From NCBI GenBank assembly GCA_965205225.1, contig CBDBFZ010000003.1, forward strand, positions 372,001-436,000: a stretch of 64,000 nt of DNA, written 5' to 3'. The notes beneath the pieces are model-generated. The model saw only the letters and a program-made list of their open reading frames with translations, ran no database searches and had not been told where the DNA came from. This stretch comes from Litorimonas sp965205225. GTDB lineage: Bacteria; Pseudomonadota; Alphaproteobacteria; Caulobacterales; Maricaulaceae. A program made the position numbers and the translations under genes. Positions 54,088 through 62,898 of the stretch are shown here, piece after piece. Each line of letters begins with the position of its first letter. The stretch's first letter is position 1.

Positions 54088-55104
54088 ATGACAAAAGCGA
54101 CCAAACCTCTGTCCTATAAGGACTCCGGAGTGGACATTGATGCGGGCGACACCCTTGTCGACCGTATCAAGCCGATGGCGAAAAGCACACGCCGCCCGGG
54201 CGCGGGCGGGACGATTGGCGGGTTTGGCGGTGCGTTCGACCTGAAAGCCGTCGGGTTCAACGATCCTGTTCTGGTTTCCGGCACGGACGGCGTTGGGACA
54301 AAGCTCAAAGTTGCTATCGAAACCGGGAAACTCGACACCGTTGGGATTGATCTTGTCGCCATGTGCGTCAACGATGTTTTGGCCCAAGGCGCAGAACCGC
54401 TCTTCTTCCTCGATTATTTTGCGACCGGAAAGCTGGACGTGGATAGCGCAGCGTCTGTTGTGTCAGGCATTGCCGAAGGATGCCGCCAGGCAGGCACAGC
54501 TCTGATCGGAGGTGAAACGGCTGAAATGCCCGGCATATATGCGGATAGTGAATTTGACCTAGCCGGCTTTGTTGTTGGTGCGGTTGAGCGTGATCGGATG
54601 TTGCCCCTCACGGACAATATGGACGTTGGCGACGTACTGATCGGGCTGGAAAGCTCGGGTCCGCACTCCAACGGATATTCTTTGATCCGGCGTATCGTAG
54701 ACCGATCCGGGCTGTCATTTTCTGACGCCTCGCCTTTCGGCGATGGTGCGCTTGGAGACGCCCTGCTCGCGCCGACAACCATCTATGTCGAGGCGATCAA
54801 GCCTGTTATTGGCGATATTCTAGGACTGGCCCACATAACCGGCGGCGGATTGACCGATAATGTGCCGCGTATACTACCGGCTCACCTGATCGCGGAGTTC
54901 GACTTTACCGCCTGGGAGCGCCCGGCTGTATTCCGCTGGTTGCAGGACATTGGCAGTGTCGAAGAAGCCGAAATGCGCCGGGTCTTTAACTGCGGTATCG
55001 GGCTGGTTCTCTGTGTCAAGCCGGACAGCGTAATGGACGTGCTCTCCAAGCTCGAACCGTCGGGCATTCCCGCCCATGTCATCGGAGGGTTGCGCGCGGC
55101 ATGA
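54088..55104 (+). CDS. purM: Phosphoribosylformylglycinamidine cyclo-ligase
   Basis: A 338-residue AIR synthetase: LSYKDSGVDIDAGDTLVDRI at the start, GGFGGAFDLK, the nucleotide motif SGTDGVGTKLKVAIE, MCVNDVLAQGAEPLFFLDYF, GGETAEMPGIY and HITGGGLTDNVPRILP. It catalyses ATP-dependent ring closure of FGAM to AIR in purine synthesis. The stop overlaps the purN start (ATGA). Intact. Confidence 0.97.
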   Translation: MTKATKPLSYKDSGVDIDAGDTLVDRIKPMAKSTRRPGAGGTIGGFGGAFDLKAVGFNDPVLVSGTDGVGTKLKVAIETGKLDTVGIDLVAMCVNDVLAQGAEPLFFLDYFATGKLDVDSAASVVSGIAEGCRQAGTALIGGETAEMPGIYADSEFDLAGFVVGAVERDRMLPLTDNMDVGDVLIGLESSGPHSNGYSLIRRIVDRSGLSFSDASPFGDGALGDALLAPTTIYVEAIKPVIGDILGLAHITGGGLTDNVPRILPAHLIAEFDFTAWERPAVFRWLQDIGSVEEAEMRRVFNCGIGLVLCVKPDSVMDVLSKLEPSGIPAHVIGGLRAA

Positions 55105-55706
55105 TGTCTTCTGGGCATCGAAGACTGCGCACAGCGGTTCTGATTTCGGGACGCGGGTCAAACATGATGGTGCTTCTGGAGGCTTCGCAAGCGTCCGATT
55201 ATCCAGCCAACATTGTTCTGGTTATTTCAAATAAACCCGAAGCCGAGGGGCTTCGGCGCGCGGACGCGGCGGGCGTAAAAGCGATCTCAATCGACCATGA
55301 GGATTTCAATACACGCGAAGCCTTTGAACGCGAACTGGACGCGGCACTTAACGACCACACTATTGAATTCGTAGCCTGCGCCGGCTTCATGCGGGTGCTG
55401 ACGGACTGGTTTGTCGCCCGTTGGGAGGGGCGCCTCATCAACATTCATCCCTCACTCCTCCCCAAATATAAGGGTCTGCATACGCATAGGCGAGCCTTAG
55501 AGGCTGAGGATACAATCGCGGGAGCCTCAGTTCACTGGGTTGTCGGCGAGGTGGACGGCGGCAGTGTGATAGACCAGGACACTGTCGAAATCAGAGCTGA
55601 CGAAACGGAGGAAACTCTGACGCGGCGTGTCTTGGCACGCGAGCTAGTCCTGTACCCAAGAGCTCTTGCTACTGCGGTGCGCACCCTCATATCCCAAGAG
55701 CAATAG
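55101..55706 (+). CDS. purN: Phosphoribosylglycinamide formyltransferase
   Basis: A 201-residue GAR transformylase with AVLISGRGSNMMVLLEA, catalytic Asn/His in RLINIHPSLLPKYKGLHTHR and Asp in VGEVDGGSVIDQDTVEI. It transfers a formyl group from 10-formyl-THF to GAR. Translationally coupled to purM. Full length. Confidence 0.97.
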   Translation: MMSSGHRRLRTAVLISGRGSNMMVLLEASQASDYPANIVLVISNKPEAEGLRRADAAGVKAISIDHEDFNTREAFERELDAALNDHTIEFVACAGFMRVLTDWFVARWEGRLINIHPSLLPKYKGLHTHRRALEAEDTIAGASVHWVVGEVDGGSVIDQDTVEIRADETEETLTRRVLARELVLYPRALATAVRTLISQEQ

Positions 55707-55765
55707 TCAAACCTTAACCCTGTTTGGAAACTTCACCGAAAGACAGTTTCCTTATAAATCCGGCT

Positions 55766-56098
55766 ATGACTGTATTTTTAAATCAGCGCGGGCACGTTCT
55801 ATGCCTTCGGCTGGGGCTTGGCCAGATCACCCGATTGAGAATAGGTAACTTCGTATCAGGACTGACACAGCGCTTTAAGGCCTCCGAAGACGGAAATGTC
55901 ACCATGATGATATCGATTGGCATCACGGTAATTCTGGCCGTTTCAGGGGCCGCCATTGACGAGACAATGGTCGCGTCCTCGACTGCCAGATCGCAGCACA
56001 TTGCAGATGCTGTCGCGCTGAACGCCACTGTTTATGTTCAAACACGTGATGAGATTTCAGGTAGGTCGAATGGCGGCATCACGCCTGAAGAGACATAG
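55766..56098 (+). pseudogene. TadE/TadG-like pilus assembly fragment
   Basis: The frame reads LTQRFKASEDGNVTMMISIG, ITVILAVSGAAIDETMVASS, TARSQHIADAVALNATV. This is the N-terminal membrane anchor of TadG/TadE-type proteins (RFxxxxxGNxxxxFALxxPVLLxxxGxAIDxxxxxxxRxxLQxAxDAAALA). A TAG ends it at 56098 (in frame LEVG follows), nine bases before IS5 copy B. The large C-terminal domain is absent. It is 60 bases after purN. The start is uncertain. Confidence 0.55.
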
Positions 56099-56107
56099 CT
56101 GGAAGTT

Positions 56108-57448
56108 GGACAGCTCGAAGAACGGGTTTTTTGGGCCAGTATAGAGGCGAATTTTATAGTCGGCTCTCAGGTCAGGCTTCATAGAGTGACGAATGCGTGT
56201 CCACAGGCGTATTTTGGCATGATTTTGGCCTGCATAAGCGGGGGGATCCGGATTTTGAACAGAATCAGGCTATGGGCTGTCGTCGCTCATGGAAAACGAG
56301 GCGGCGGAAGTTGTAGCTTAGCTTGGCCATGGTGATCCGGCCAGCGGCCCTGGCCTGGCCGATTGAGCGCCTGGCCGATTGAGCGGATCGTGATCGCCAT
56401 CGGCCCTTTCTCATATCCGAAGACATGTTCAACACAGGCACGGATGGAGGAGCGGGTCGCATTGCCGCGCCGAATGTGCTTTGCCATCGGTTTACCGCGG
56501 GGCTTCTTTCGATGGATGTTTGAACGATAGCCCTGCGCTTTCAGCCAGGCTTCGTTTCTGGCTGAGCGATAAGCTGTATCCGCCCAAACAGACTTTGAGC
56601 TGTTGGTGGCATCCAGAACCGATGCCAGTTCGTGCCCATCATAGCGGGCCGCATGGGTGCAGGTCTCTCCCCGGACAAAGCGCCATTTCCGGTCAATACT
56701 GATGTGGTTCTTGTACCCAAAGTGAGGGATGGAAATGTCGACAAGGCCTGCGTCCTGTTCCCCTTCTGCGGTCTTTCGCGCCCTGGAATAGCTGACCACC
56801 GCTCGTGCGTCAGTGTCTTTCTGTGCGGCCCTGGCAGGATCGCCCGCGCCAGATAGCGGACGCGCTTTCACCCGCCCTGGCCCGCTCTTTCTCTTCTTTC
56901 CTCATCCGTTGGCGCGGCGCTGACACCAAAGTGGCATCCACGATCTGACCTCCCGTGGGTTTGTAGCCGCGCTTGCAGAGTTGCTCTTCAAAAGCGGCAA
57001 ACAGAGATTTGAAAGCACCAGACTGGGTCAGCTTTTCCTGGGTCAGCTTTTCACGCAACAGCCAAATCGTCTTTTGGTCCGGGGTCGGTTCACCGATCTG
57101 AAACCTCAGAAACCGCAACCAACTTAAACGATCCCGGATCAGAAATTCCATCCCTTCATCACTCAGATTGTGCATCGACGCCAGAACAAGCACCTTGAAC
57201 ATCGTGACCGGATCATAGGGTGGCCGACCGCCCTTGGCGCGAACACCATAACCGAGGGCTTCCATCAGAACAGTTCGGAAAGCCTCAAAGTCCACATGAC
57301 GCTCCAGCGCTTCAAGCGGATCACCTGTCGCCGATAAGCGAGCAAGATGATCCGACAAGTCAAACAATCCAGGCGCGTGCATCATAAAATCCTCCCACAA
57401 CCAGTAAATCAGATCATACCACAAAATGTACGGTTCTTAGAGGCCTCC
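56108..57448 (-). mobile_element. IS5-family element, copy B
   Basis: 1341 bp, ends GGACAGCTCGAAGAAC (56108) and GGAGGCCTCTAAGAAC (reverse, at 57448). The transposase is read leftward in two frames (57385-56810 and 56871-56287) with the same motifs as copy A. It carries the shared 15-bp duplication (57025-57054) and its own 16-bp duplication CCTGGCCGATTGAGCG at 56354-56385, which shifts the C-terminal frame. Flanks AGTT and ATCT are not a target duplication, and they belong to different genes. Confidence 0.92.
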
Positions 57449-57768
57449 ATCTTATCGAGTAAGAGCCGCGACTGTGCGTCGTTAACGTTTGCGGCAATGT
57501 GGGTCATGGTTCTACGGCTGCCAGATTTGACGGTCTTCGAAGACGCATTCAGATCTTCGTTCTGCAGCGGTTTTGCAATCACCCCGTCAAAACCAGCGTC
57601 ATAGTGTACGACTATGTCGTTCGATTGATCGTAGGCCGTGAGTGCAAAGACGTAAGGGTGAACTGTTGCAAACTTGTTCAACAGTGGTGGCCGGAAATAT
57701 CGCACTGACTGGAGGCCATCCAAGACTGGCATCACAATATCCAGCAGAACAATATCAAAGGGTTCGGC
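57449..57768 (-). pseudogene. Response-regulator receiver domain fragment
   Basis: Minus-strand frame: PFDIVLLDIVMPVLDGLQSV (phospho-acceptor Asp in LLDIVMP), FALTAYDQSNDIVV (conserved Thr) and FDGVIAKPLQNEDL (conserved Lys), then a polar tail cut by IS5 copy B. The N-terminal part of the domain is missing at the IS256 junction near 57768. The spacing and C-terminal extension look like the receiver of a hybrid sensor kinase. Confidence 0.7.
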
Positions 57769-58006
57769 CCTACCTGCGCAAGCGCGATCTCAAGGGCAAA
57801 TGTTACGTCTACATCTGGGCCGACCATGTCTACTTCACGCCGCGCCTGGATGACGATTGTCAATGTATGTTGGTGGTTATCGCTGCGGAACGCGTATGGC
57901 GAGACGGAGGTTCCGACAACCATGGACGGGTTCTTTGAGAATGCGGATAGCTGGCACAGCCTTCTGAAAGGGTTGAAGAAGCGCGGCCTGAAGCTATCAC
58001 CCGAGC
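57769..58006 (+). pseudogene. IS256-family transposase, internal fragment
   Basis: Frames read LRKRDLKGKCYVYIWADHVY and FTPRLDDDCQCMLVVIAAE, then MDGFFENADSWHSLLKGLKK and RGLKLSPEL. This is the DDE-region start of an IS256 transposase (RDLxxxRYVYxWADGxYxxxRxED...CxLVxIG...W..LLxDLKxRGL). It is interrupted at TA 58007-58008 by the next element; the coding sense resumes beyond 58862 as AT. Confidence 0.7.
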
Positions 58007-58008
58007 TA

Positions 58009-58861
58009 GGCACAGGCCCTATTAATTTGTGTTTTTAGGCGAATGATGATTCAGAGTGTCAAAGGAGTTTTTCCATGTCTTATTTGTTCTGGTTGTCTGA
58101 AGCGCAGATGTCGAAGATCGAGCCTTTCTTTCCGCTGGCGCATGGTGCGGCCTCGTGTTGATGATCGGAAGGTAATTTCCGGGATCATCTTTGTTCTGAA
58201 GAACGGTCTACCTTGGCGCAATGCACCCTTGTGAGTATGGGCCTCATAAGACCCTTTACAACCGCTTCCGTCGCTGGACCGAGATGGGCGTTTTCGACAA
58301 GATTTTCAGCTATCTGACGGCAGACAATGACCCACCAGATACACTCATGATCGATGCCACCCACCTCAAAGCCGATCGCACGGCGTCAAGCCTCTTAAAA
58401 GGGGATACTTCCCCGTCACATCGGGCGCACTTAAGGCGGCCTGAACACAAAGTCTGAACACAAAGCTACACGCTGTGTGCGATGGAATGGGCCGTCCGAT
58501 CGCCCTATGTCTAACAGCGGGTCAGACCTCAGACCATCTTGGTGCGAAAATCCTTTATCCTGTTCTGCTCGATGGGCCGGACATCACACTGATCGGTGAT
58601 AAGGGCTATGACTCTGATGATTATCGTGCGGCCCTAAGGGCTAAAGGTATCACGGCCAGCATTCCGCCGCGAAAGAGGCGCAACTCTCCTGCTTCATTCT
58701 GTAAAATACAATATAACAACGCTATAAGATAGAAACCATGTTCGGGCGGCTCAAAGATTGGCGACGCATTACAACACGATATGATCGACGGGCCGACATC
58801 TTCATGGCCGCAATCACAATCGCAGTCATCGTCACATATTGGATTTAATGAGGCCTGAACC
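58009..58861 (+). mobile_element. IS5-family (IS427-type, third kind) element, degenerate
   Basis: Terminal repeats GGCACAGGCCCTATTAAT and (reverse) GGTTCAGGCCTCATTAAAT (first bases), with TA targets at 58007-58008 and 58862-58863. The transposase from 58075 reads MSYLFWLSEAQMSKIEPFFP, then in another frame DDRKVISGIIFVLKNGLPWR, TLYNRFRRWTEMGVFDKIFS, MIDATHLKADRTASSLLKGD, LIGDKGYDSDDYRAALRAKG and MFGRLKDWRRITTRYDRRAD. Three or more frame breaks, one of them due to a 13-bp duplication at 58441-58466. Confidence 0.8.
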
Positions 58862-58863
58862 TA

Positions 58864-59291
58864 GCTACTATAGCTGGGTTAGAGCCTTACTCTGAAGACT
58901 GAAAAGTTAACTCAGATAATAAAATAGTTAACTCTTAAACTTATTTCAGATAGTCAAAGTAAGATAGTAAAATTGATCTTTTTAAGATAATTTTGGATTG
59001 ATTTTGAGATATTTAGTTTTAACTTTTTCGATCTAAAACCTTAATGTTAAATTCTGAATTTAGAGATAAAATACTTAAACCTACCTCAAGACTAACAGGG
59101 TAAAAAACTATGAAAAAAACCGCCACGATCTTCAATCTCTTCGTTGAAACCTGCAGCGTGAAATATGAGAGGGCCATCGCCAAGCCAAGCTGATCAGGAC
59201 CGTGACACGCTGCTGGCTTTCTACGATTTTCCGGCGGAACACTGGAAGCACATCAGGGTCATGAACTCGATCGGGAGCGTCTTTGCCACAG
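58864..59291 (+). pseudogene. IS256-family transposase, 3' fragment with an AT-rich insert
   Basis: 59126-59291 reads FNLFVETCSVKYERAIAKP, then TLLAFYDFPAEHWKHIRVMN and SIGSVFATV, the conserved C-terminal block of IS256 transposases. A stop and a shift lie near 59190. 58890-59110 is strikingly AT-rich with many TTAA, AGATA and GTTAACTC words and no coding potential I can see. It separates the two IS256 pieces. Confidence 0.6.
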
Positions 59292-59293
59292 TC

Positions 59294-60862
59294 AGTGGCT
59301 GTGTGAAAACAGCCTGGGCAATGCGTCGATTTCAGTGGATTTAATTTAGGACAAGCTTTCCCCTTAGGCTTGGATCACCCGGATTAGTTTCTTCACTCCG
59401 AACATGCTGATCATCCGGCGGATATTATAAGCTAGAACCGATAGACTCATCTCTGTTTTGACGTTTTTGAGGCGTTTGGTCAGGAAGTGCGTGGCACCCA
59501 TCCATGACTTCAGCGTCCCGAACGGATGCTCGACCGTCGCCCTTCGGATGGCCATGGCTTCCGGGAGGTCATTCAATCGCGTCAACATAGCGTCGATGAT
59601 GTCCTCATTGACCCAGCGTTTGATCCGCCGTTGTTTCCCCGTCGTGCATTTGGCTTTGACGGGACAGGCCGCGCATTCGTCCGGCCAGTAAACTTGCATG
59701 TCCTTGCCCTGTTCAACTGACATGAAGCGATAGGTCATCTTCTGACCACCTGGGCATTGGTAACTATTGTCTTCGGGCTGATAGAGGAAGTCATGTTTGC
59801 CAAAGCGGCCCGCGGCTTTAGAGCCAGATGTGTAAGGCTTGGGCACGTATGTTGTAGCGCCCAGTTTCTCAGTCGCCATAATTTCTGCACCGCTGAAGTA
59901 GCCACGATCTGCAAAGACTGTAATGTCTTTTCGTCCAATGGCGGCTTGGCCTTGTTTCGTCATCTTTGTGAGCTGCACTTTGTCAGAGACAGTGTTTGTT
60001 ACCTCATGCGCGACAATGAGATGGTGCTCGGTATCGACAACCGTCTGTACGTTATACCCCACCATACCAGCCTTTGTGCTGGTCGCCATAGCCACTGAGT
60101 CCGGGTCAGTTAAGGATACTTGTTTCTTAGAAGACGCGGCGAGATCATCTTTCAACTGTTGAAGCTCAGCCATCTTCTCACGCATTGACGTAATCTTTTC
60201 CTTGAGGCGTTCAGTCTTGGCCTCAGCGGCCTCGCCTTCCTGTAAATCCGTCGCGTCCAGTGCATGAAGGTATTTCTCTATAGAATGCTCAATCTGGCCG
60301 ATGCGCCGCGTGAGCTTGCCGCGTGTGAAGTTCTTTTCTCTCGCGTTCACGGCCTTGAACTTGGCTCCATCAATCGCAACCATTGTGCGCGCGAACAGAC
60401 CAACGTCACGGCAAAGAGTCACAAATTGAGAACAGGTTGATTGGATAGCGGTGCCGTTGTCTTTTCTAAAGTCAGCAATCGTTTTGAAGTCAGGTGCAAG
60501 CTTGCCCGTCAGCCACATAAGCTCAACATTACGCCCCGCTTCGCGTTCAAGCCTACGGCTAGATTGGATACAGTTGAGATAGCCGTAAATGTAGAGCTTG
60601 AGCAAAATAGACGGATGATAACCGGGACGGCCTGTCGCCTTGGGCCGGACGCGCTCGAAACCCATTGAGAGTAAATCTAGTTCATCAACGTAGGCATCAA
60701 TGACGCGAACAGTATTATCTTCATCGATATACTCGTCCAGACTTTCAGGAAATAATATGGACTGATTTCGATCTTGGCCTTCAATAAAGCGCTTCACAAT
60801 AAACCTCCGATTCAATCACCGGAACTATATCACAAAAAACTAACCGTTTTCACACAGCCACT
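59294..60862 (-). mobile_element. IS1182-family element, complete
   Basis: Ends are inverted repeats AGTGGCTGTGTGAAAAC (59294) and its complement (60862). The single transposase gene is intact. It separates the IS256 3' fragment on its left from an inverted end of the IS427-type third-kind element on its right. Confidence 0.88.
59364..60794 (-). CDS. IS1182-family transposase (intact)
   Basis: About 476 residues. GTG at 60792-60794 is chosen because GGAGG lies six bases upstream; a longer in-frame start exists at 60815. Sequence: KRFIEGQDRNQSILFPESLD, GRPGYHPSILLKLYIYGYLN, VAIDGAKFKAVNAREKNFTR (first Asp), a helical insert, VFADRGYFSGAEIMATEKLG (second Asp), ECAACPVKAKCTTGKQRRIK and RRATVEHPFGTLKSWMGATH (Glu). 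Full length and apparently active; the least damaged large transposase in the window. Confidence 0.92.
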   Translation of the reverse strand, partial: KRFIEGQDRNQSILFPESLDEYIDEDNTVRVIDAYVDELDLLSMGFERVRPKATGRPGYHPSILLKLYIYGYLNCIQSSRRLEREAGRNVELMWLTGKLAPDFKTIADFRKDNGTAIQSTCSQFVTLCRDVGLFARTMVAIDGAKFKAVNAREKNFTRGKLTRRIGQIEHSIEKYLHALDATDLQEGEAAEAKTERLKEKITSMREKMAELQQLKDDLAASSKKQVSLTDPDSVAMATSTKAGMVGYNVQTVVDTEHHLIVAHEVTNTVSDKVQLTKMTKQGQAAIGRKDITVFADRGYFSGAEIMATEKLGATTYVPKPYTSGSKAAGRFGKHDFLYQPEDNSYQCPGGQKMTYRFMSVEQGKDMQVYWPDECAACPVKAKCTTGKQRRIKRWVNEDIIDAMLTRLNDLPEAMAIRRATVEHPFGTLKSWMGATHFLTKRLKNVKTEMSLSVLAYNIRRMISMFGVKKLIRVIQA

Positions 60863-60944
60863 CTGCGTTTCAGACAACCAGAACAAATAAGACATGTCAA
60901 AACTCCTTTGACACTCTGAATCACCATTCGCCTAAAAACACAAA
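60863..60944 (-). mobile_element. Inverted left-end remnant of the IS427-type third-kind element
   Basis: The sequence is the reverse complement of the first part of the element at 58009 (start codon region and leader, for example TTTGACACTCTGAATCA). It continues beyond the inserted IS1595 copy 3 at 61677-61701 to the outer CTAG. The inner part was lost at the IS1182 end. Confidence 0.75.
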
Positions 60945-61676
60945 GGGTCATGCCTAGTTGATTGGCTCCGCATAGGATCTAAGTCACTGTATGCAATGAA
61001 AAATCATCACTCAAAAGGTTCGCATCTGTCCGAGCGCAAAATTCGGGGGGTCGTTCGCTGCTTCGCCGCTGATCTGACAGCCCTGCAAACAGCCCAACTG
61101 ACAAGGCTTAACCGTAACACCATCAACCGGATCTACCGCGCTCTTCGCGAACGCATCCATTGGGCCTGCGAGGCGGACAAACCCTTCTTCGGCGTGGTCG
61201 AGGTTGATGAAAGCTATTTCGGCGCAACCCGCGTCAAGGGCAAACGCGGGCGCGGGGCCTATGGCAAGACCACCCTGTTTGGCATCTACGAACGGGCCGG
61301 GCGGGTCTATACCGAGATCGTGCCAGACTGCCCCAGAGCCACCCTACAGGGGATTATCCGGGGTAGGGTTAACCCGTCTTCCATCATCAACTCCGATGGC
61401 TGGCGCGGCTATAACGGACTGGTCGATATAGGCTATGGTCATTATCGGGTAGATCATTCCAGGGACGAGTTCGCCCAGGGCCCAACCCACATCAACGGCA
61501 TCGAAGGCTTCTGGGGGCTGGCCAAGGTGCGTCTAGCGAAGTTTAAGGGCGTTCCAAAACACACCTTTCATCTACACCTGAAGGAAACGGAATGGAGATA
61601 TAATCACAGGCTTGAAGACAAGTACAAAACCCTGTTACGATACTTCAGAGAAAATCCAATCAACTAGGCATGACCC
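60945..61676 (+). mobile_element. IS1595-family element, copy 3
   Basis: 732 bp with terminal repeats GGGTCATGCCTAGTTGATTGG, flanked by the exact 8-bp duplication AACACAAA (60937-60944 and 61677-61684). It is inserted in the inverted IS427-type remnant. One base longer than copies 1 and 2 because of an extra A in the 5' A-run. Confidence 0.93.
60996..61667 (+). CDS. IS1595-family transposase (intact copy)
   Basis: 223 residues from ATG 60996: MKNHHSKGSHLSERKIRGVV, LQTAQLTRLNRNTINRIYRA, VVEVDESYFGATRVKGKRGR, NSDGWRGYNGLVDIGYGHYR, THINGIEGFWGLAKVRLAKF, ending RENPIN. The ISXO2-like DDE/N domain is complete. Five A after ATG keep the start in frame, unlike copies 1 and 2, so this may be the copy able to supply transposase. 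Confidence 0.88.
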   Translation: MKNHHSKGSHLSERKIRGVVRCFAADLTALQTAQLTRLNRNTINRIYRALRERIHWACEADKPFFGVVEVDESYFGATRVKGKRGRGAYGKTTLFGIYERAGRVYTEIVPDCPRATLQGIIRGRVNPSSIINSDGWRGYNGLVDIGYGHYRVDHSRDEFAQGPTHINGIEGFWGLAKVRLAKFKGVPKHTFHLHLKETEWRYNHRLEDKYKTLLRYFRENPIN

Positions 61677-61703
61677 AACACAAATTAATAGGGTCTGTGC
61701 CTA

Positions 61704-62563
61704 GGCTGTAGTGAAGAGTTAACTTTTATTTTCTATAATGTTCCTTCATTTTGTCAGGAGCGCACATATGTCTGGTTATCAGGAACTTACGGATGAACAA
61801 TGGAGCCGTTTAAAGCCTTATTTGCCTTATGGGAGCACAGGGAAACCGGGTCGCAACGCCAATAACAGGCTTTTCATTGATGCTTTGTTGTGGATGGCCC
61901 GTTCGGGCGGGCGTTGGCGCGATTTACCCGAACGGTTCGGGCGTTTTGACAGTGTCAAACGGCGTTATTATCTCTGGGTTGAGGCCGGGGTTTTAGAAGA
62001 TGTCTTTAAGGCCTTGCGCACTCACGCTGATCAAGAGTGGCTGATGATGGATGCCACAATTGTGCGGGCGCATGCCCAATCGGCCGGGGCGCGGCATAAA
62101 AAAGGGGGCCTGATGCCCACGCATTGGGGCGTTCCAGGGGGGACGTTCCAAGGGCGGCCTGACGACAAAAATACATGGGCTGACAGATGCATTGGGTTTA
62201 GCTCTGCGCCTGATAGCAACGGGCGGGCATTGTAGCGAAATGACGCAAGCCGCCGCCTTATTGGCAGGGTTTAAGGCGGATCATGTCTTGGCGGATAAGG
62301 GCTATGATGGCCGGTGCGTTATAGACGCGGTGAATGAGAGCGGGGCTATGCCCGTTATTCCGTCCCGAAAAAATGCGTGCAAGCCAAGGCAAACTGATAT
62401 GGCTTTGTATAGGAACGTAATATTGTCGAGCGTTTCTTTGGCTATCTCAAACAGTTCCGGCGTGTGGCTACGCGCTATGACAAGCATATCCAAAACTATA
62501 TGGGCTTCGTCTATATCGCAGCTATCAAGATCTGGCTCAAATGATTAATTCTTCACTACGACC
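61704..62563 (+). mobile_element. IS5-family (IS427 subgroup) element, copy 4, damaged
   Basis: 860 bp between CTAG targets. Compared with the 847-bp copies it has a 14-bp tandem insertion in the OrfA/OrfB overlap (about 62127-62150) and one base lost in the A-run of the OrfB codons KERNIVE (near 62411), which together account for the length. OrfA from 61768 is MSGYQELTDEQWSRLKPYLP; OrfB is shifted and ends in a wrong frame (SISQLSRSGSND). Inactive. Confidence 0.9.
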
Positions 62564-62565
62564 TA

Positions 62566-62895
62566 GTATGAGGCCGAAAAGGGCAAACAGAACCATCCTG
62601 ATGAAATACAGCCAAGTTGTCCCGTCCCTTTCACGACGGGGATGTCATGGTTGCAAAGCGCCGGGTAGAGCAGGGCGATGACGAAAAATGTGTAGAGCGC
62701 AACCCAGGGTAATATCCGCTTGGCTCGAGATATCAGAAAGGTGAGTCCGGTCCGTCCCTGTACGAGGTTCCGCTAGGCTAGCCAGCCTGACAGAAAAAAC
62801 AGGACCTGAAGAACCAGCTTGGATCATACCCGAATGTGTTGAGCCACTCGCATGCAGCGGTTCCGACTGTCATAGTCGAAACGTACCAATACCAA
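62566..62895 (-). pseudogene. Acyltransferase-3 (OafA-type) membrane protein fragment
   Basis: Minus-strand frames give AACEWLNTFGYDPSWFF, CQAGWLA, LVQGRTGLTFLISRAKRILP, then PWVALYTFFVIALLYPALCN. The pattern (FFxSGFxL...LxRRxxRLxPxY) is that of acyltransferase-3 proteins that acylate surface glycans. Several frame changes and stops. It is squeezed between IS427-type copy 4 and IS5 copy C. Confidence 0.45.
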
Positions 62896-62898
62896 TGA

